NCBI RefSeq assembly: GCF_008274625.1
Contig: NZ_VTRU01000009.1
Coordinates: 54,280 to 118,279 of the forward strand
DNA length: 64,000 nucleotides
Source of the DNA: Chryseobacterium panacisoli
Lineage (GTDB): Bacteria; Bacteroidota; Bacteroidia; Flavobacteriales; Weeksellaceae
Direction of reading: 5' to 3'
Both the position numbers and the translations under genes were made by a program. Positions 25,843 through 33,735 of the stretch are shown piece after piece (positions within the stretch are counted from its first letter, which is position 1; the number at the start of each line of letters is the position of its first letter). A model generated the notes under the pieces. It was not told where the DNA came from, ran no database searches, and saw nothing but the letters and a program-made list of their open reading frames with translations.

Positions 25843-26010
25843 GAACTGTATTCATACTTTGTCATTCCGTAGGAATCTAAATATTATGAGGTTTCTGCGA
25901 AATGCTAATTATTTATTTTCTGCGAATGAATAATGTAGTTGGTATTCAATAGGGACGGGCTTTGGCCCGTCTTTAAAATATAGAATAAGAATCCATTGGC
26001 TTTAGCCAAA
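25843..26010. repeat. Cluster of dispersed intergenic repeats
   Basis: Three elements in a row: GTCATTCCGTAGGAATC (from 25861); the hairpin GACGGGC-TTTG-GCCCGTC (25954-25971); and the hairpin TTGGC-TTTA-GCCAA (25996-26009). Both hairpins share a TTTR loop. They look like REP-type palindromes. I recall nearly identical words in other flavobacterial genomes. Confidence 0.65.
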
Positions 26011-26020
26011 ACCTATTATA

Positions 26021-26051
26021 AAAAACCTGGAAATTGATTTCCAGGTTTTTT
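26021..26051. terminator. Bidirectional terminator between the ABC-F and HEAT-repeat genes
   Basis: AAAAACCTGGAAAT pairs with ATTTCCAGGTTTTT over a TG centre, with A and T tracts on both sides; the genes are convergent. Confidence 0.85.
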
Positions 26052-26071
26052 ATTTTTATATGAAAAAAAGA

Positions 26072-26590
26072 TTATTTCTTTGTTTTCTTAATCGCATCCA
26101 GATAAATCTTTTTAATACTGTTTTTCTCTTCTTTCTCACTGATATTTTCAAGAGCTGGAAGTAGAGTCGTATTATGCTTAGTCTTCAGTTTCAAAATTTC
26201 ACCTAATGCAAATGCTGCACTCCATCGTACTACAGTTCCTTCATGTTCCGTATTCACTAACAAATTAGAAATAGCTGGATCCAGATTTTCAGGGAATAAA
26301 TGAGCTGTGTTACCTATTACTTTGGCACTTTCCCATTTTATTCTGGGTGCTTTTTCAGTAAGGGTTTGGGTAACAAATGAAAATACGGTTTCATCCGCTA
26401 GATTGGAATTCTGTTTTGTAGCATATTCCAAGGCTTCTACGCAGGTTGCCTTTACAGGATCTTTTGATTTTTCAGCGAAAGCAATTAATTCATCAGTAGG
26501 TAAAGAAGCATCAATAATCCATTTGCTGATGATGTCTACCTTTTCTTTTGATTTTACAGTCTTGTCTTTTATAAGTTCTTCTATAGTCAC
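26072..26590 (-). CDS. HEAT-repeat protein
   Basis: 172 residues, cytoplasmic, all-helical. Paired helices recur with HEAT spacing: SKDPVKATCVEALEYATKQ, EKAPRIKWESAKVIGNTA, LVNTEHEGTVVRWSAAFALGEILKL. Such scaffolds bind proteins or nucleic acids; there is no enzymatic motif and no way to name a partner. It is probably monocistronic, with a shared terminator at its end and a dispersed repeat between it and the next gene. Confidence 0.8.
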   Translation of the reverse strand: MTIEELIKDKTVKSKEKVDIISKWIIDASLPTDELIAFAEKSKDPVKATCVEALEYATKQNSNLADETVFSFVTQTLTEKAPRIKWESAKVIGNTAHLFPENLDPAISNLLVNTEHEGTVVRWSAAFALGEILKLKTKHNTTLLPALENISEKEEKNSIKKIYLDAIKKTKK

Positions 26591-26654
26591 GGTGATTGAT
26601 TATTTTTTTTAAGTGTCCTAAAATAGCAATTCTTTTGAAAGTAGCATAATCAAT

Positions 26655-26681
26655 GTCATTGCGAGCAAAGCGAAGCAATCT
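26655..26681. repeat. Dispersed GTCATTGCGAGC...AAGCAATC repeat
   Basis: GTCATTGCGAGCAAAGCGAA followed by GCAATCT abuts the stop of the P-loop kinase gene. ATTGC and GCAAT are inverted arms around GAGCAAAGCGAA. This word is a well-known widespread intergenic repeat in bacteria. Confidence 0.6.
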
Positions 26682-27227
26682 CTATATAGCCTGTTTTATT
26701 GTATTCAGAATAATGTCCATCTTTTGAGGCAGGTCATAATCTCCTGAAAGCTCAATCAAAGGAGTATTCATTGCAGACAGCCATTCCAAATGGGTTTTCA
26801 AAGTTCTGTTGGCAATACCCGTATGGTGATCATAATCTTTAGCCCAATCCATAAACTTCTGAAATTTTTCTGCTCTTTCCGGATTGGTAATAATTTCGTC
26901 TCCATATCTTTCATATTCTCTTTTTCTCAGCCTTTCCATTCTGATTTCGGGAGGGAGATAGAGGAAAATAATCAGGTCAAATGTCGGAAATACATTTTCA
27001 CCCCAATGAATGATTGAGCCACCAAAAGTCCAGTTTTCAGAAGTATGAAGTTTTTCCGAAACAATTGAATTTCTCGTTTCAGGGTTTTGTCTTTCTGTAA
27101 AAGGGATTGGTGTTGGAAGCCAGAAAAAATCATCACTGTCAAAGTATTCAATTTGGAGTTCTTCAGACAAAGCTTTTCCTAAAGTGGTCACTCCGGAACC
27201 CGATGCTCCGAAAATATGTATTCTCAT
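26682..27227 (-). CDS. P-loop NTPase, small-molecule kinase-like (FlaR/adenylate-kinase-like)
   Basis: 181 residues. Walker A GASGSGVTTLGKAL (8-21), then YFDSDDFFWLPTPIPFTERQ, matching the topology-modulation (FlaR/AAA_18) kinases that bind a small substrate after the P-loop. A lid-like RLRKREYERYG and a C-terminal LIELSGDYDLPQK follow. The P-loop has Val-Thr in place of the usual Lys-Ser/Thr (GSGVTT for GxGKST), which is common in this family of Bacteroidota proteins but may alter nucleotide use. The physiological substrate is unknown. Confidence 0.75.
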   Translation of the reverse strand: MRIHIFGASGSGVTTLGKALSEELQIEYFDSDDFFWLPTPIPFTERQNPETRNSIVSEKLHTSENWTFGGSIIHWGENVFPTFDLIIFLYLPPEIRMERLRKREYERYGDEIITNPERAEKFQKFMDWAKDYDHHTGIANRTLKTHLEWLSAMNTPLIELSGDYDLPQKMDIILNTIKQAI

Positions 27228-27244
27228 GATTTTTAAGTGTATTA

Positions 27245-27270
27245 CATCCGCGAAATCTGCAAAATTTGCG
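27245..27270. repeat. Dispersed ATCCGCGAAATCTGC-type repeat
   Basis: ATCCGCGAAATCTGCAAAATTTGCG between two minus-strand genes. The word is a tandem of (C)TGCRAAAT-like units, recalled as common between Chryseobacterium genes. It has no coding or terminator features. Confidence 0.45.
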
Positions 27271-27281
27271 AGAGATTCTTT

Positions 27282-28205
27282 CTATTTTGAAATCCAGTCA
27301 TCAATTTCCTTCAATACCTCTTCTCGTATTTCCTCATTTAAAATCTCATGACGCATTTCCGGATAGATCTTTACTTCCACATTCTGAAAGCCATCAGCTT
27401 TTAAATTATCGACTGTATGCATAACTCCTTTTCCAAAGTCACCTATCGGATCATTCTGTCCGCTTACAAACAGAAAAGGAAATGACTTAGAAATAGGAGC
27501 AGCCCAATTTCTCGCTGTCGCTTTTTTATAAATAGTAAATAAAGTATAAAAAGCATTATGAGTGAACGGAATTCCACAAAGCTCATCCTGCTCAAAAGCT
27601 TTTCTGTTGTTAGAATTTACACTCAGCCAGCTGGTATCGCCGAAATCTTTATCTTTTTTAAAATGTTTATTATTAACGTTCGTGAACACAGAATTCAAAA
27701 AAGTACGATGATGAGGTGCAACGGTATTAGCTAATGACAAATAACCTCTTAATATATTAATTTCTGCTAAAGGTCCGCCGGTTCCCGTAATGACAGCTCC
27801 TGCAAACTTATTGCTTGCTTTTTGAAGAAGACAGCGTGTAATAAATGATCCCATAGAATGGCCCAAAATAAAATGCGGAACATCCGGATATTGCTCTGCA
27901 AGATAATCCGCCATCATTTCTGCATCCGCTACAAGCCTTTCATCCGGTTTTTCAAGCTGAAAGAAACCAATATCCTTTTTCTCTTTGACAGATTTTCCAT
28001 GTCCCAGATGATCATACGTCAATACAGCAATCCCATGAGCTGCAAAATATTCTGCAATCTCTCCATATCTTCCACTGTGTTCCTGCATGCCATGAACAAT
28101 GAGAAGGGTGGCTTTTACTGTTTCCGGGGAAAATATGGTGTGGAAAAGCTGAGACTCACTGTTTATTTTTGAGGGTAGGTATGCTGATGTTTGGGATGAG
28201 ATCAT
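27282..28205 (-). CDS. Alpha/beta hydrolase, monoacylglycerol-lipase-like
   Basis: 307 residues, cytoplasmic. Serine hydrolase with oxyanion motif LIVHGMQEHSGRYGE (HGM, about 38-40), nucleophile elbow GHSMGS (Ser118), acid in SGQNDPIGD (Asp253) and catalytic MRHEIL (His287). The HGxxEHxxRY pattern and YDHLGHGKS are those of monoacylglycerol lipases and lysophospholipases (Hydrolase_4). The likely reaction is hydrolysis of a lipid or small ester. Its start lies 13 bases downstream of the next upstream gene's stop, so it may be cotranscribed with the 28219-28803 gene. Confidence 0.88.
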   Translation of the reverse strand: MISSQTSAYLPSKINSESQLFHTIFSPETVKATLLIVHGMQEHSGRYGEIAEYFAAHGIAVLTYDHLGHGKSVKEKKDIGFFQLEKPDERLVADAEMMADYLAEQYPDVPHFILGHSMGSFITRCLLQKASNKFAGAVITGTGGPLAEINILRGYLSLANTVAPHHRTFLNSVFTNVNNKHFKKDKDFGDTSWLSVNSNNRKAFEQDELCGIPFTHNAFYTLFTIYKKATARNWAAPISKSFPFLFVSGQNDPIGDFGKGVMHTVDNLKADGFQNVEVKIYPEMRHEILNEEIREEVLKEIDDWISK

Positions 28206-28218
28206 AGCAATTGGAATA

Positions 28219-28803
28219 TTATTTTATTTCAATGTTTGGAAGTTTATAATTTCCAACAGTTTCAATTAATTGAGTAGAATTGGATTTTAGATTATTAAAG
28301 AAAGTATCCATATTTTCCGGATATCCTCTTTCACTCATTGCAAAAAGAAAAATACCTTTGTTTTTACCCTCATTAATAAGTTTATAACGGTAAATATTTC
28401 GTTCAGCAATCAATATTTCTTTTCCGTCCTTTGAATTTTCACTAATAAGAAAATCTAAAATATACTCTCCATTGTTTTCAAGAATCTGATAATTGACAAC
28501 AGGGTTGTTTTTTTTCATCTCCTGAAGTTCAGTTACTTTTTGATCAACAATATCCTTAAGATTGAAGTCACCCTTTATGAAGTCAATTAAAACCATACTG
28601 TTGTATTTATTGACATTTTCATTGGAGCTTAAATATTCTTGTTTGAAATAATTTTCATTAGGATGTGAACTCCAGACAAGAGTATATTCTTTTTGATTCA
28701 ATTTAATAGGACCTGGTACATTTAGATAATCACTCACTTTATTTTGAGCGTTTACATAAAGCAGAGGTGTTGTTAAAAGTAGAATCAGAATTTTAAATTT
28801 CAT
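28219..28803 (-). CDS. Exported hypothetical protein
   Basis: 194 residues from the ATG at 28803, chosen because it gives a clean signal peptide (MKFKILILLLTTPLLYVNAQ); the open frame extends 24 codons further upstream but with no better start. The mature region has a Val-Trp-Ser/His-Pro motif (LVWSSHPNENYFKQEYL) and a beta-rich middle (IDFIKGDFNLKDIVDQKV, ILIAERNIYRYKL). I do not recognise the family. It is likely the first gene of a pair with the alpha/beta hydrolase. Confidence 0.7.
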   Translation of the reverse strand: MKFKILILLLTTPLLYVNAQNKVSDYLNVPGPIKLNQKEYTLVWSSHPNENYFKQEYLSSNENVNKYNSMVLIDFIKGDFNLKDIVDQKVTELQEMKKNNPVVNYQILENNGEYILDFLISENSKDGKEILIAERNIYRYKLINEGKNKGIFLFAMSERGYPENMDTFFNNLKSNSTQLIETVGNYKLPNIEIK

Positions 28804-28923
28804 TTTAAATATTTTAGAGTAAATATAATCCATTTTATATAGGCATGAAAGTAAAAATAATAGAAATGGAGTCATATTAACCTCATGATTTTCACCCTAA
28901 CTCAAAATAAATATCCTCTAGAA

Positions 28924-28955
28924 TTTGGCCGTCATTTTTTTTAAAAGTAATTTTG
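28924..28955 (+). promoter_or_regulatory. purA promoter
   Basis: TTTG at 28924-28927 and TAATTTTG at 28948-28955, separated by 20 bases, both perfect to the Bacteroidota consensus. The start codon is 27 bases past the -7 box. Confidence 0.8.
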
Positions 28956-28981
28956 CACGAATCTAAAAACAAAAGTAAAAT

Positions 28982-30268
28982 ATGTCAACTTATGTAGTTG
29001 TAGGTCTTCAGTACGGAGATGAAGGCAAAGGAAAAATCACGGATGTTTTATCAGCAAAATCGGACTATGTAGTACGTTTCCAGGGTGGAGATAACGCTGG
29101 TCACACGGTTTATGTAGGTGAAGAAAAATTCGTTTTGCACCTTCTTCCTTCAGGAGTTCTTCAATGCAAAGGGAAATGTATCATTGCGAACGGAGTAGTG
29201 GTAAACCCTAAATCTTTTATTAGAGAAGTTGGTCAGATCGAGAGCAAAGGCTTGAGAACAGATCACATCTTTATCAGCAGAAGAGCGCATGTCATCATGC
29301 CTTACCACATCCTTTTGGATACTTACCGTGAAGAGGAACACGGAGGAACTCAGATCGGAACTACCAAAAAAGGAATCGGACCTTGTTATGAAGATAAAAT
29401 TGCAAGAGTCGGGATCAGAATGGTAGACCTTTTAAATCCTGAAATTTTAAGAGATAAAATTGAGAAAAACTTAAAAGTTAAAAATTCTCTTTTTGAAAAA
29501 TATTACGGAAAACCAACTTTGGACGTTGAAGAAATCTACAATGAATATTTAGAAATCGGAAAACAACTTCAGGACAGAATCGTTGATACTGAATTGGAAC
29601 TGAACGAGGCGATCAGAGATGGTAAGAATGTATTATTCGAAGGAGCACAGGCATTAATGCTTGATATCGACTTCGGAACATATCCATACGTAACTTCATC
29701 TTCTCCATCTACAGGAGGTGTGTGTTCAGGAGCAGGAGTTCCACCAACATCCCTTCAAAACCTTATTGGAGTAGCTAAAGCATACTGTACAAGAGTTGGA
29801 AACGGTCCTTTCCCTTCAGAATTAGATAACGAACTGGGTGAAAAAATCAGACAGATCGGAGGTGAATTCGGAGCCACTACAGGTAGACCGAGAAGAACAG
29901 GTTGGTTAGACCTTGTTTCTTTAAAGCATGCTTGTATGATCAACGGAATCAACAATCTTGTGATCACTAAGCTTGACGTTCTTACAGGAATTGAAAACCT
30001 GAAAGTAGTAACACATTACAAAACTGAAGATGGAAAAATTATTGATTACTTCACTTCATCTACAGAAAAATTGTACAACTACGAACCAATCTACCAGGAT
30101 TTACCAGGTTGGAGCGAAGATATTACAAAAGCAAGAAGCTATGATGAACTTCCTGATACTGCTCAGAAATACATCGAGTTTATTGAGAAATATTTAGGAA
30201 TTAATGTATACTTAGTTTCTGTAGGTCCTGAAAGAAGTCAGAACATCATCAGAAAAGAATTATTCTAA
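28982..30268 (+). CDS. purA: Adenylosuccinate synthetase
   Basis: 428 residues. Converts IMP + Asp + GTP to adenylosuccinate, the first committed step to AMP. Motifs: GLQYGDEGKGKITD (P-loop, about 8-21), GGDNAGHTV with the catalytic His, the KKGIGPCYEDK signature, LFEGAQALMLDID, and GRPRRTGWLDL near residue 303 (substrate arginines). Length is normal. Single gene between its own promoter and a hairpin terminator. Confidence 0.97.
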   Translation: MSTYVVVGLQYGDEGKGKITDVLSAKSDYVVRFQGGDNAGHTVYVGEEKFVLHLLPSGVLQCKGKCIIANGVVVNPKSFIREVGQIESKGLRTDHIFISRRAHVIMPYHILLDTYREEEHGGTQIGTTKKGIGPCYEDKIARVGIRMVDLLNPEILRDKIEKNLKVKNSLFEKYYGKPTLDVEEIYNEYLEIGKQLQDRIVDTELELNEAIRDGKNVLFEGAQALMLDIDFGTYPYVTSSSPSTGGVCSGAGVPPTSLQNLIGVAKAYCTRVGNGPFPSELDNELGEKIRQIGGEFGATTGRPRRTGWLDLVSLKHACMINGINNLVITKLDVLTGIENLKVVTHYKTEDGKIIDYFTSSTEKLYNYEPIYQDLPGWSEDITKARSYDELPDTAQKYIEFIEKYLGINVYLVSVGPERSQNIIRKELF

Positions 30269-30288
30269 TATTCTTAGACTATTAAATA

Positions 30289-30322
30289 AAAAAGAGACTG
30301 TCGCTTGATGGTCTCTTTTTTT
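30289..30322 (+). terminator. Intrinsic terminator after purA
   Basis: AAAAAGAGAC pairs with GTCTCTTTTT over a 12-base loop, then more T. Confidence 0.8.
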
Positions 30323-30413
30323 GTTTTAATCTATTTGTTTTTTTGCTGAAGGAGTACAACAATCACAACTTAAAAGATTTTTGGTGGGGTCATTCCGGTT
30401 TTGAATTTTTGTA

Positions 30414-30421
30414 TACTTTTG
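30414..30421 (+). promoter_or_regulatory. -7 promoter box of the small membrane protein gene
   Basis: TACTTTTG, perfect TAnnTTTG, 35 bases before the ATG at 30457. No clean -33 at normal spacing. Confidence 0.5.
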
Positions 30422-30456
30422 TTTTAATACATAAAATATAAATAAGAAAAAGAATA

Positions 30457-30744
30457 ATGGAAGAAAATAAAATACCACAACGCTTTCTGGACAATATTGT
30501 GATCAGTTTATATTTTACCATTGCATATGCTGTTTTGATTATTGTTTACTTAGGCTTGCCATTCAGTGTAAGTTCAAATTTCTTATTGATTCTGTTTATT
30601 GCCTGCAGTTTGATTTTTAGTATAGGGGCAATCTATTTTGCCTCTAAAAGTTATTCAAAAACAAAGATCAGTTCTGTTATTCTCATTATGATTAATGCTT
30701 TGGGATTATTAATACCGCTAACTCTTCTTTTACTGCTTATATAA
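30457..30744 (+). CDS. Small membrane protein, three predicted segments
   Basis: 95 residues, not recognised. A short charged head (MEENKIPQRFLDN) is followed by three hydrophobic segments at about 12-34, 40-63 and 71-95, separated by short loops. A perfect -7 box and ordinary codon use suggest that it is a real gene. No partner is apparent; it stands alone between purA and tonB. Confidence 0.6.
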   Translation: MEENKIPQRFLDNIVISLYFTIAYAVLIIVYLGLPFSVSSNFLLILFIACSLIFSIGAIYFASKSYSKTKISSVILIMINALGLLIPLTLLLLLI

Positions 30745-30931
30745 TCTCTTACTAAGCTAATCCTCTGTTGTTTGTGTTTTGTTGTTCTTATTTATTTTCA
30801 TAAGAAACAGTCCTGTTTTTCTGTGTAAATTTTCTATTTAAAAATGTTAAAATTCAAACATTATCATAAAATTTTCTAATATTATGTTGTTTTGCTAAAA
30901 TTTTGGCAGATGTTTTGATATTACAACATTG

Positions 30932-30943
30932 CTTATCGATAAG
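30932..30943. promoter_or_regulatory. Perfect 12-base palindrome upstream of tonB (possible operator)
   Basis: CTTATCGATAAG, extended by outer G/C matches with one gap, 50 bases before the tonB start in a 250-base AT-rich gap. It is the size of a small regulator's dyad site. The regulator is unknown. Confidence 0.35.
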
Positions 30944-30994
30944 AGCTAACCAAACTAATAATCAAAATTTTTAACAGTTTAAAAAGTAGTAGTG

Positions 30995-31837
30995 ATGAAA
31001 CAACATAATCAAAACCAGGAATTTCGTTTTAACGAAGTTCTCTTTGAGCACCGCAATAAAGAATATGGTGCCTATGCATTAAGAAACGAATCAGATCGAA
31101 TATTAACCAAAGCGCTTTTTATCGGAGCAAGTTTAATGGCAGCAGTATCCATTACACCATTTGTGCTTTCTGCATTTAAACCTGCAGAAGTACCTACAGG
31201 AACTATATATAACCTTCCACATGTAATTGAGATTCAAGATGTAGAAAAGCCGAAAGATCCTCCTGTACAAATTGTAAAACCAACGCCACCGGCTCCCGCA
31301 GTAAAAACTTATGATGACAGATTACCAGAGCCTAAAGCTATTGTTACCAATGAAAAACAAGTTGTGGATAAAACTAATGCAGTAGCAAGCACAGAAACAT
31401 CTGAAGGTAAAGAGACTCCGACTACAAGCTATATTCCAATTGTTCCTCGAGTTATAGGAGGTGATGGGCCACCAGCTGTAAAAGCTGATCCGGTAGTTGA
31501 AAAAGCTGATCCTAAAAAGATTGAAACGGAATTAAGTGTAGAAGCTAATTTCACAGGAGGAATAGACTCCTTCAGAAATAAAGTAATGAACAACTTCGAC
31601 GGTTCAGGATTTGAATCAGAAGATGTTGTGAAAACGACAGTTACCTTTATTGTAGAAATGGACGGAACCATCTCAGGGGTAAAAGCTAATGGAACCAACG
31701 CCGAATTTAACAATGAGGCCATGAGAACAATTAAAAACATCTCAAGCAAAGGAAAATGGATCCCGGCCAAAAACAAAAAAGGAGAATTCGTAAGAAGTTA
31801 TTTCAAATTTCCTATCTCAATGAAGTTTGATAATTAA
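30995..31837 (+). CDS. Energy transducer TonB
   Basis: 280 residues from ATG 30995; a GTG one codon earlier is possible but less likely. Transmits proton-motive energy from ExbBD to outer-membrane receptors. A roughly 40-residue cytoplasmic head with FNEVLFEHRNKEYGAYALR (typical of Bacteroidota TonB), one membrane anchor (about 42-62), a Pro/Lys-rich periplasmic rod (VEKPKDPPVQIVKPTPPAPA) and a C-terminal TonB domain (VKTTVTFIVEMDGTISGVKA ... GKWIPAKNKKGEFVRSYFKF). No exbB/exbD next to it. Monocistronic, with a hairpin terminator. Confidence 0.92.
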   Translation: MKQHNQNQEFRFNEVLFEHRNKEYGAYALRNESDRILTKALFIGASLMAAVSITPFVLSAFKPAEVPTGTIYNLPHVIEIQDVEKPKDPPVQIVKPTPPAPAVKTYDDRLPEPKAIVTNEKQVVDKTNAVASTETSEGKETPTTSYIPIVPRVIGGDGPPAVKADPVVEKADPKKIETELSVEANFTGGIDSFRNKVMNNFDGSGFESEDVVKTTVTFIVEMDGTISGVKANGTNAEFNNEAMRTIKNISSKGKWIPAKNKKGEFVRSYFKFPISMKFDN

Positions 31838-31861
31838 TACGGAAAAACACATTTCAAATAG

Positions 31862-31899
31862 TTATCCACAAAGATTTTTTTTTGTGGATAATTTTTTTT
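31862..31899 (+). terminator. tonB terminator that also carries two perfect inverted DnaA boxes
   Basis: TTATCCACAAA (31862-31872) pairs with TTTGTGGATAA (31881-31891), then T8. Both arms contain TTATCCACA, an exact match to the DnaA box consensus TTATNCACA, in inverted orientation, 110 bases ahead of parA. Confidence 0.8.
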
Positions 31900-31975
31900 A
31901 TTGCTAAATTGCTTATTAACAATATTTTAACTCAATTTTGATTTTCCCCACTCACCGAGAGCAAAGAAAAAAGTG

Positions 31976-31983
31976 TATTTTTG
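31976..31983 (+). promoter_or_regulatory. -7 promoter box of parA
   Basis: TATTTTTG, perfect TAnnTTTG. As with two other genes here, its TTG lies in frame exactly 21 bases before the true ATG. Confidence 0.65.
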
Positions 31984-32001
31984 AAACTTAAAGTTCTAAT
32001 A

Positions 32002-32775
32002 ATGGCAAAAATCATAGGTATTGCTAATCAAAAAGGAGGTGTTGGTAAAACTACCACCGCTGTAAATTTGGCAGCAGCATTAGGAGTATTGGAAAAAAAA
32101 ATATTAATCATTGATGCTGATCCTCAGGCAAATGCTACATCCGGTTTGGGTGTTGAAGATGTTCAGTATTCCACCTATAATCTACTGGAGCATAGTGCAG
32201 AAACAAGAGTTTGTATCAAAAGAACAGCAACTCCGAATCTGGATATTATCCCGTCACATATTGACCTGGTAGCTGCTGAAATTGAATTGGTAGACAAGGA
32301 AGACCGTGAGTATATGCTGAGAAAAGCACTGGCTAGTGTAAGAGACGATTATGATTACATTATCATCGACTGTGCACCGAGTTTAGGTCTTATTACAGTA
32401 AATGCTCTTACTGCAGCAGATTCTGTAATTATTCCAATCCAGTGTGAGTATTTTGCATTAGAAGGACTTGGGAAACTTTTGAATACCGTTAAAAACGTTC
32501 AGAAAATCCATAATAAAGATCTTGGAATTGAGGGTCTTCTTCTTACGATGTATGACAGCCGATTGAGATTATCCAATCAGGTAGTGGAAGAAGTAAACCT
32601 GCACTTCCCGGAAATGGTTTTTGAAACTATTATCAGCAGAAACGTAAGATTGAGTGAAGCACCAAGTTTCGGGGAAAGTATCCTGAATTATGATGCAGAA
32701 AGTAAAGGAGCTGTTCAGTATATTCAGTTAGCTGAAGAAGTTCTTTTGAGGAACGAAAACTTAATAAAGAATTAA
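32002..32775 (+). CDS. parA: Chromosome-partitioning ATPase ParA (Soj)
   Basis: 257 residues from ATG 32002; the upstream in-frame TTG is part of the -7 box. Deviant Walker A KGGVGKTT (11-18), Walker A' DADPQANATSG, Walker B DYIIIDCAPSLGL, then IPIQCEYFALEGL. ParA forms nucleoid-bound dimers that pull ParB-parS complexes. parB follows after 69 bases, so this is the chromosomal par operon. No clear parS motif was seen in the window. Confidence 0.95.
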   Translation: MAKIIGIANQKGGVGKTTTAVNLAAALGVLEKKILIIDADPQANATSGLGVEDVQYSTYNLLEHSAETRVCIKRTATPNLDIIPSHIDLVAAEIELVDKEDREYMLRKALASVRDDYDYIIIDCAPSLGLITVNALTAADSVIIPIQCEYFALEGLGKLLNTVKNVQKIHNKDLGIEGLLLTMYDSRLRLSNQVVEEVNLHFPEMVFETIISRNVRLSEAPSFGESILNYDAESKGAVQYIQLAEEVLLRNENLIKN

Positions 32776-32844
32776 ATTAATAATAAATGGCCAATAAGTG
32801 TATGCTGGTCATCACTTGTTAAACATCATTTATCCATTATATCT

Positions 32845-33735
32845 ATGAAGGACAAAAAAAGAGCTATGGGACGCGGTTTGGGCGCCATTTTAAGCGCAGA
32901 ATCTAAAGCAACTGTCAATTCAGCTACTGATGAAGGAGCAGATAAGTTTGTGGGAAATATTGTAGAAGTTTCGCTTGAAGATATTTATCCAAACCCGACG
33001 CAGCCGAGAACTTATTTTGATGAAAAAGCATTAAACGAGCTTGCACAGTCAATTGAAAACCTAGGGGTAATCCAGCCGATTACCCTGAGAAAAGATGGTG
33101 AAAAGTTTGAAATCATTTCCGGGGAAAGACGTTACAGAGCAACTAAGATTGCGGGGTTAACGACTATTCCTGCCTATATCCGTTTAGTGAATGATCAGGA
33201 ACTTCTTGAGATGGCTCTTGTTGAAAATATCCAGAGAGAAGATCTTGATGCCATCGAAATTGCACTTACGTATCATAGGCTTTTAGAGGAAATAGGGCTT
33301 ACTCAGGAAAATCTGAGCCAGAGAATAGGAAAGGACAGAAGTACTATTACGAACTCTATCAGGCTGTTAAGACTGAATCCGGATATTCAGAATGCCATCA
33401 GAAGCGGTGAGATTTCTGCAGGACACGGCCGGGCAATCATCAGTCTTGAAAGCGAAGAAGATCAACAGGTGTTGTTCGATCTTATTATCAAAGAAAAATT
33501 AAACGTTCGTCAGGCAGAGCAGGCAGCTGCTGCATTGAAGAATCCAAAGTCTCCCGCTGCAAAAAAAGCAAAAGTGGAGCTTTCCAATAACTATAAAAAA
33601 GCCCAGAAGACCATCGCTGATATCTTAGACGTAAAAGTAGAGATCAAATCTTTTGGAAATGGTAAAAAAGGTAAAATTGTCCTGGACTTCAAAAATGAAG
33701 AAGAGCTGGAATATATTTTATCCCATATTAAATAA
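32845..33735 (+). CDS. parB: Chromosome-partitioning protein ParB (Spo0J)
   Basis: 296 residues. Start motif RAMGRGLGAILS, then the CTP-binding N-domain with NPTQPRTYF and ISGERRYRATK (GERRYR near 94), VENIQREDLDAIEIALTY, a helix-turn-helix region LSQRIGKDRSTITNSIRLL that reads parS, and a C-terminal dimer domain (VEIKSFGNGKKGKIVLDF). Length and order are normal. Its stop overlaps the next gene by one base, suggesting that the DUF5683 protein is cotranscribed. Confidence 0.95.
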   Translation: MKDKKRAMGRGLGAILSAESKATVNSATDEGADKFVGNIVEVSLEDIYPNPTQPRTYFDEKALNELAQSIENLGVIQPITLRKDGEKFEIISGERRYRATKIAGLTTIPAYIRLVNDQELLEMALVENIQREDLDAIEIALTYHRLLEEIGLTQENLSQRIGKDRSTITNSIRLLRLNPDIQNAIRSGEISAGHGRAIISLESEEDQQVLFDLIIKEKLNVRQAEQAAAALKNPKSPAAKKAKVELSNNYKKAQKTIADILDVKVEIKSFGNGKKGKIVLDFKNEEELEYILSHIK

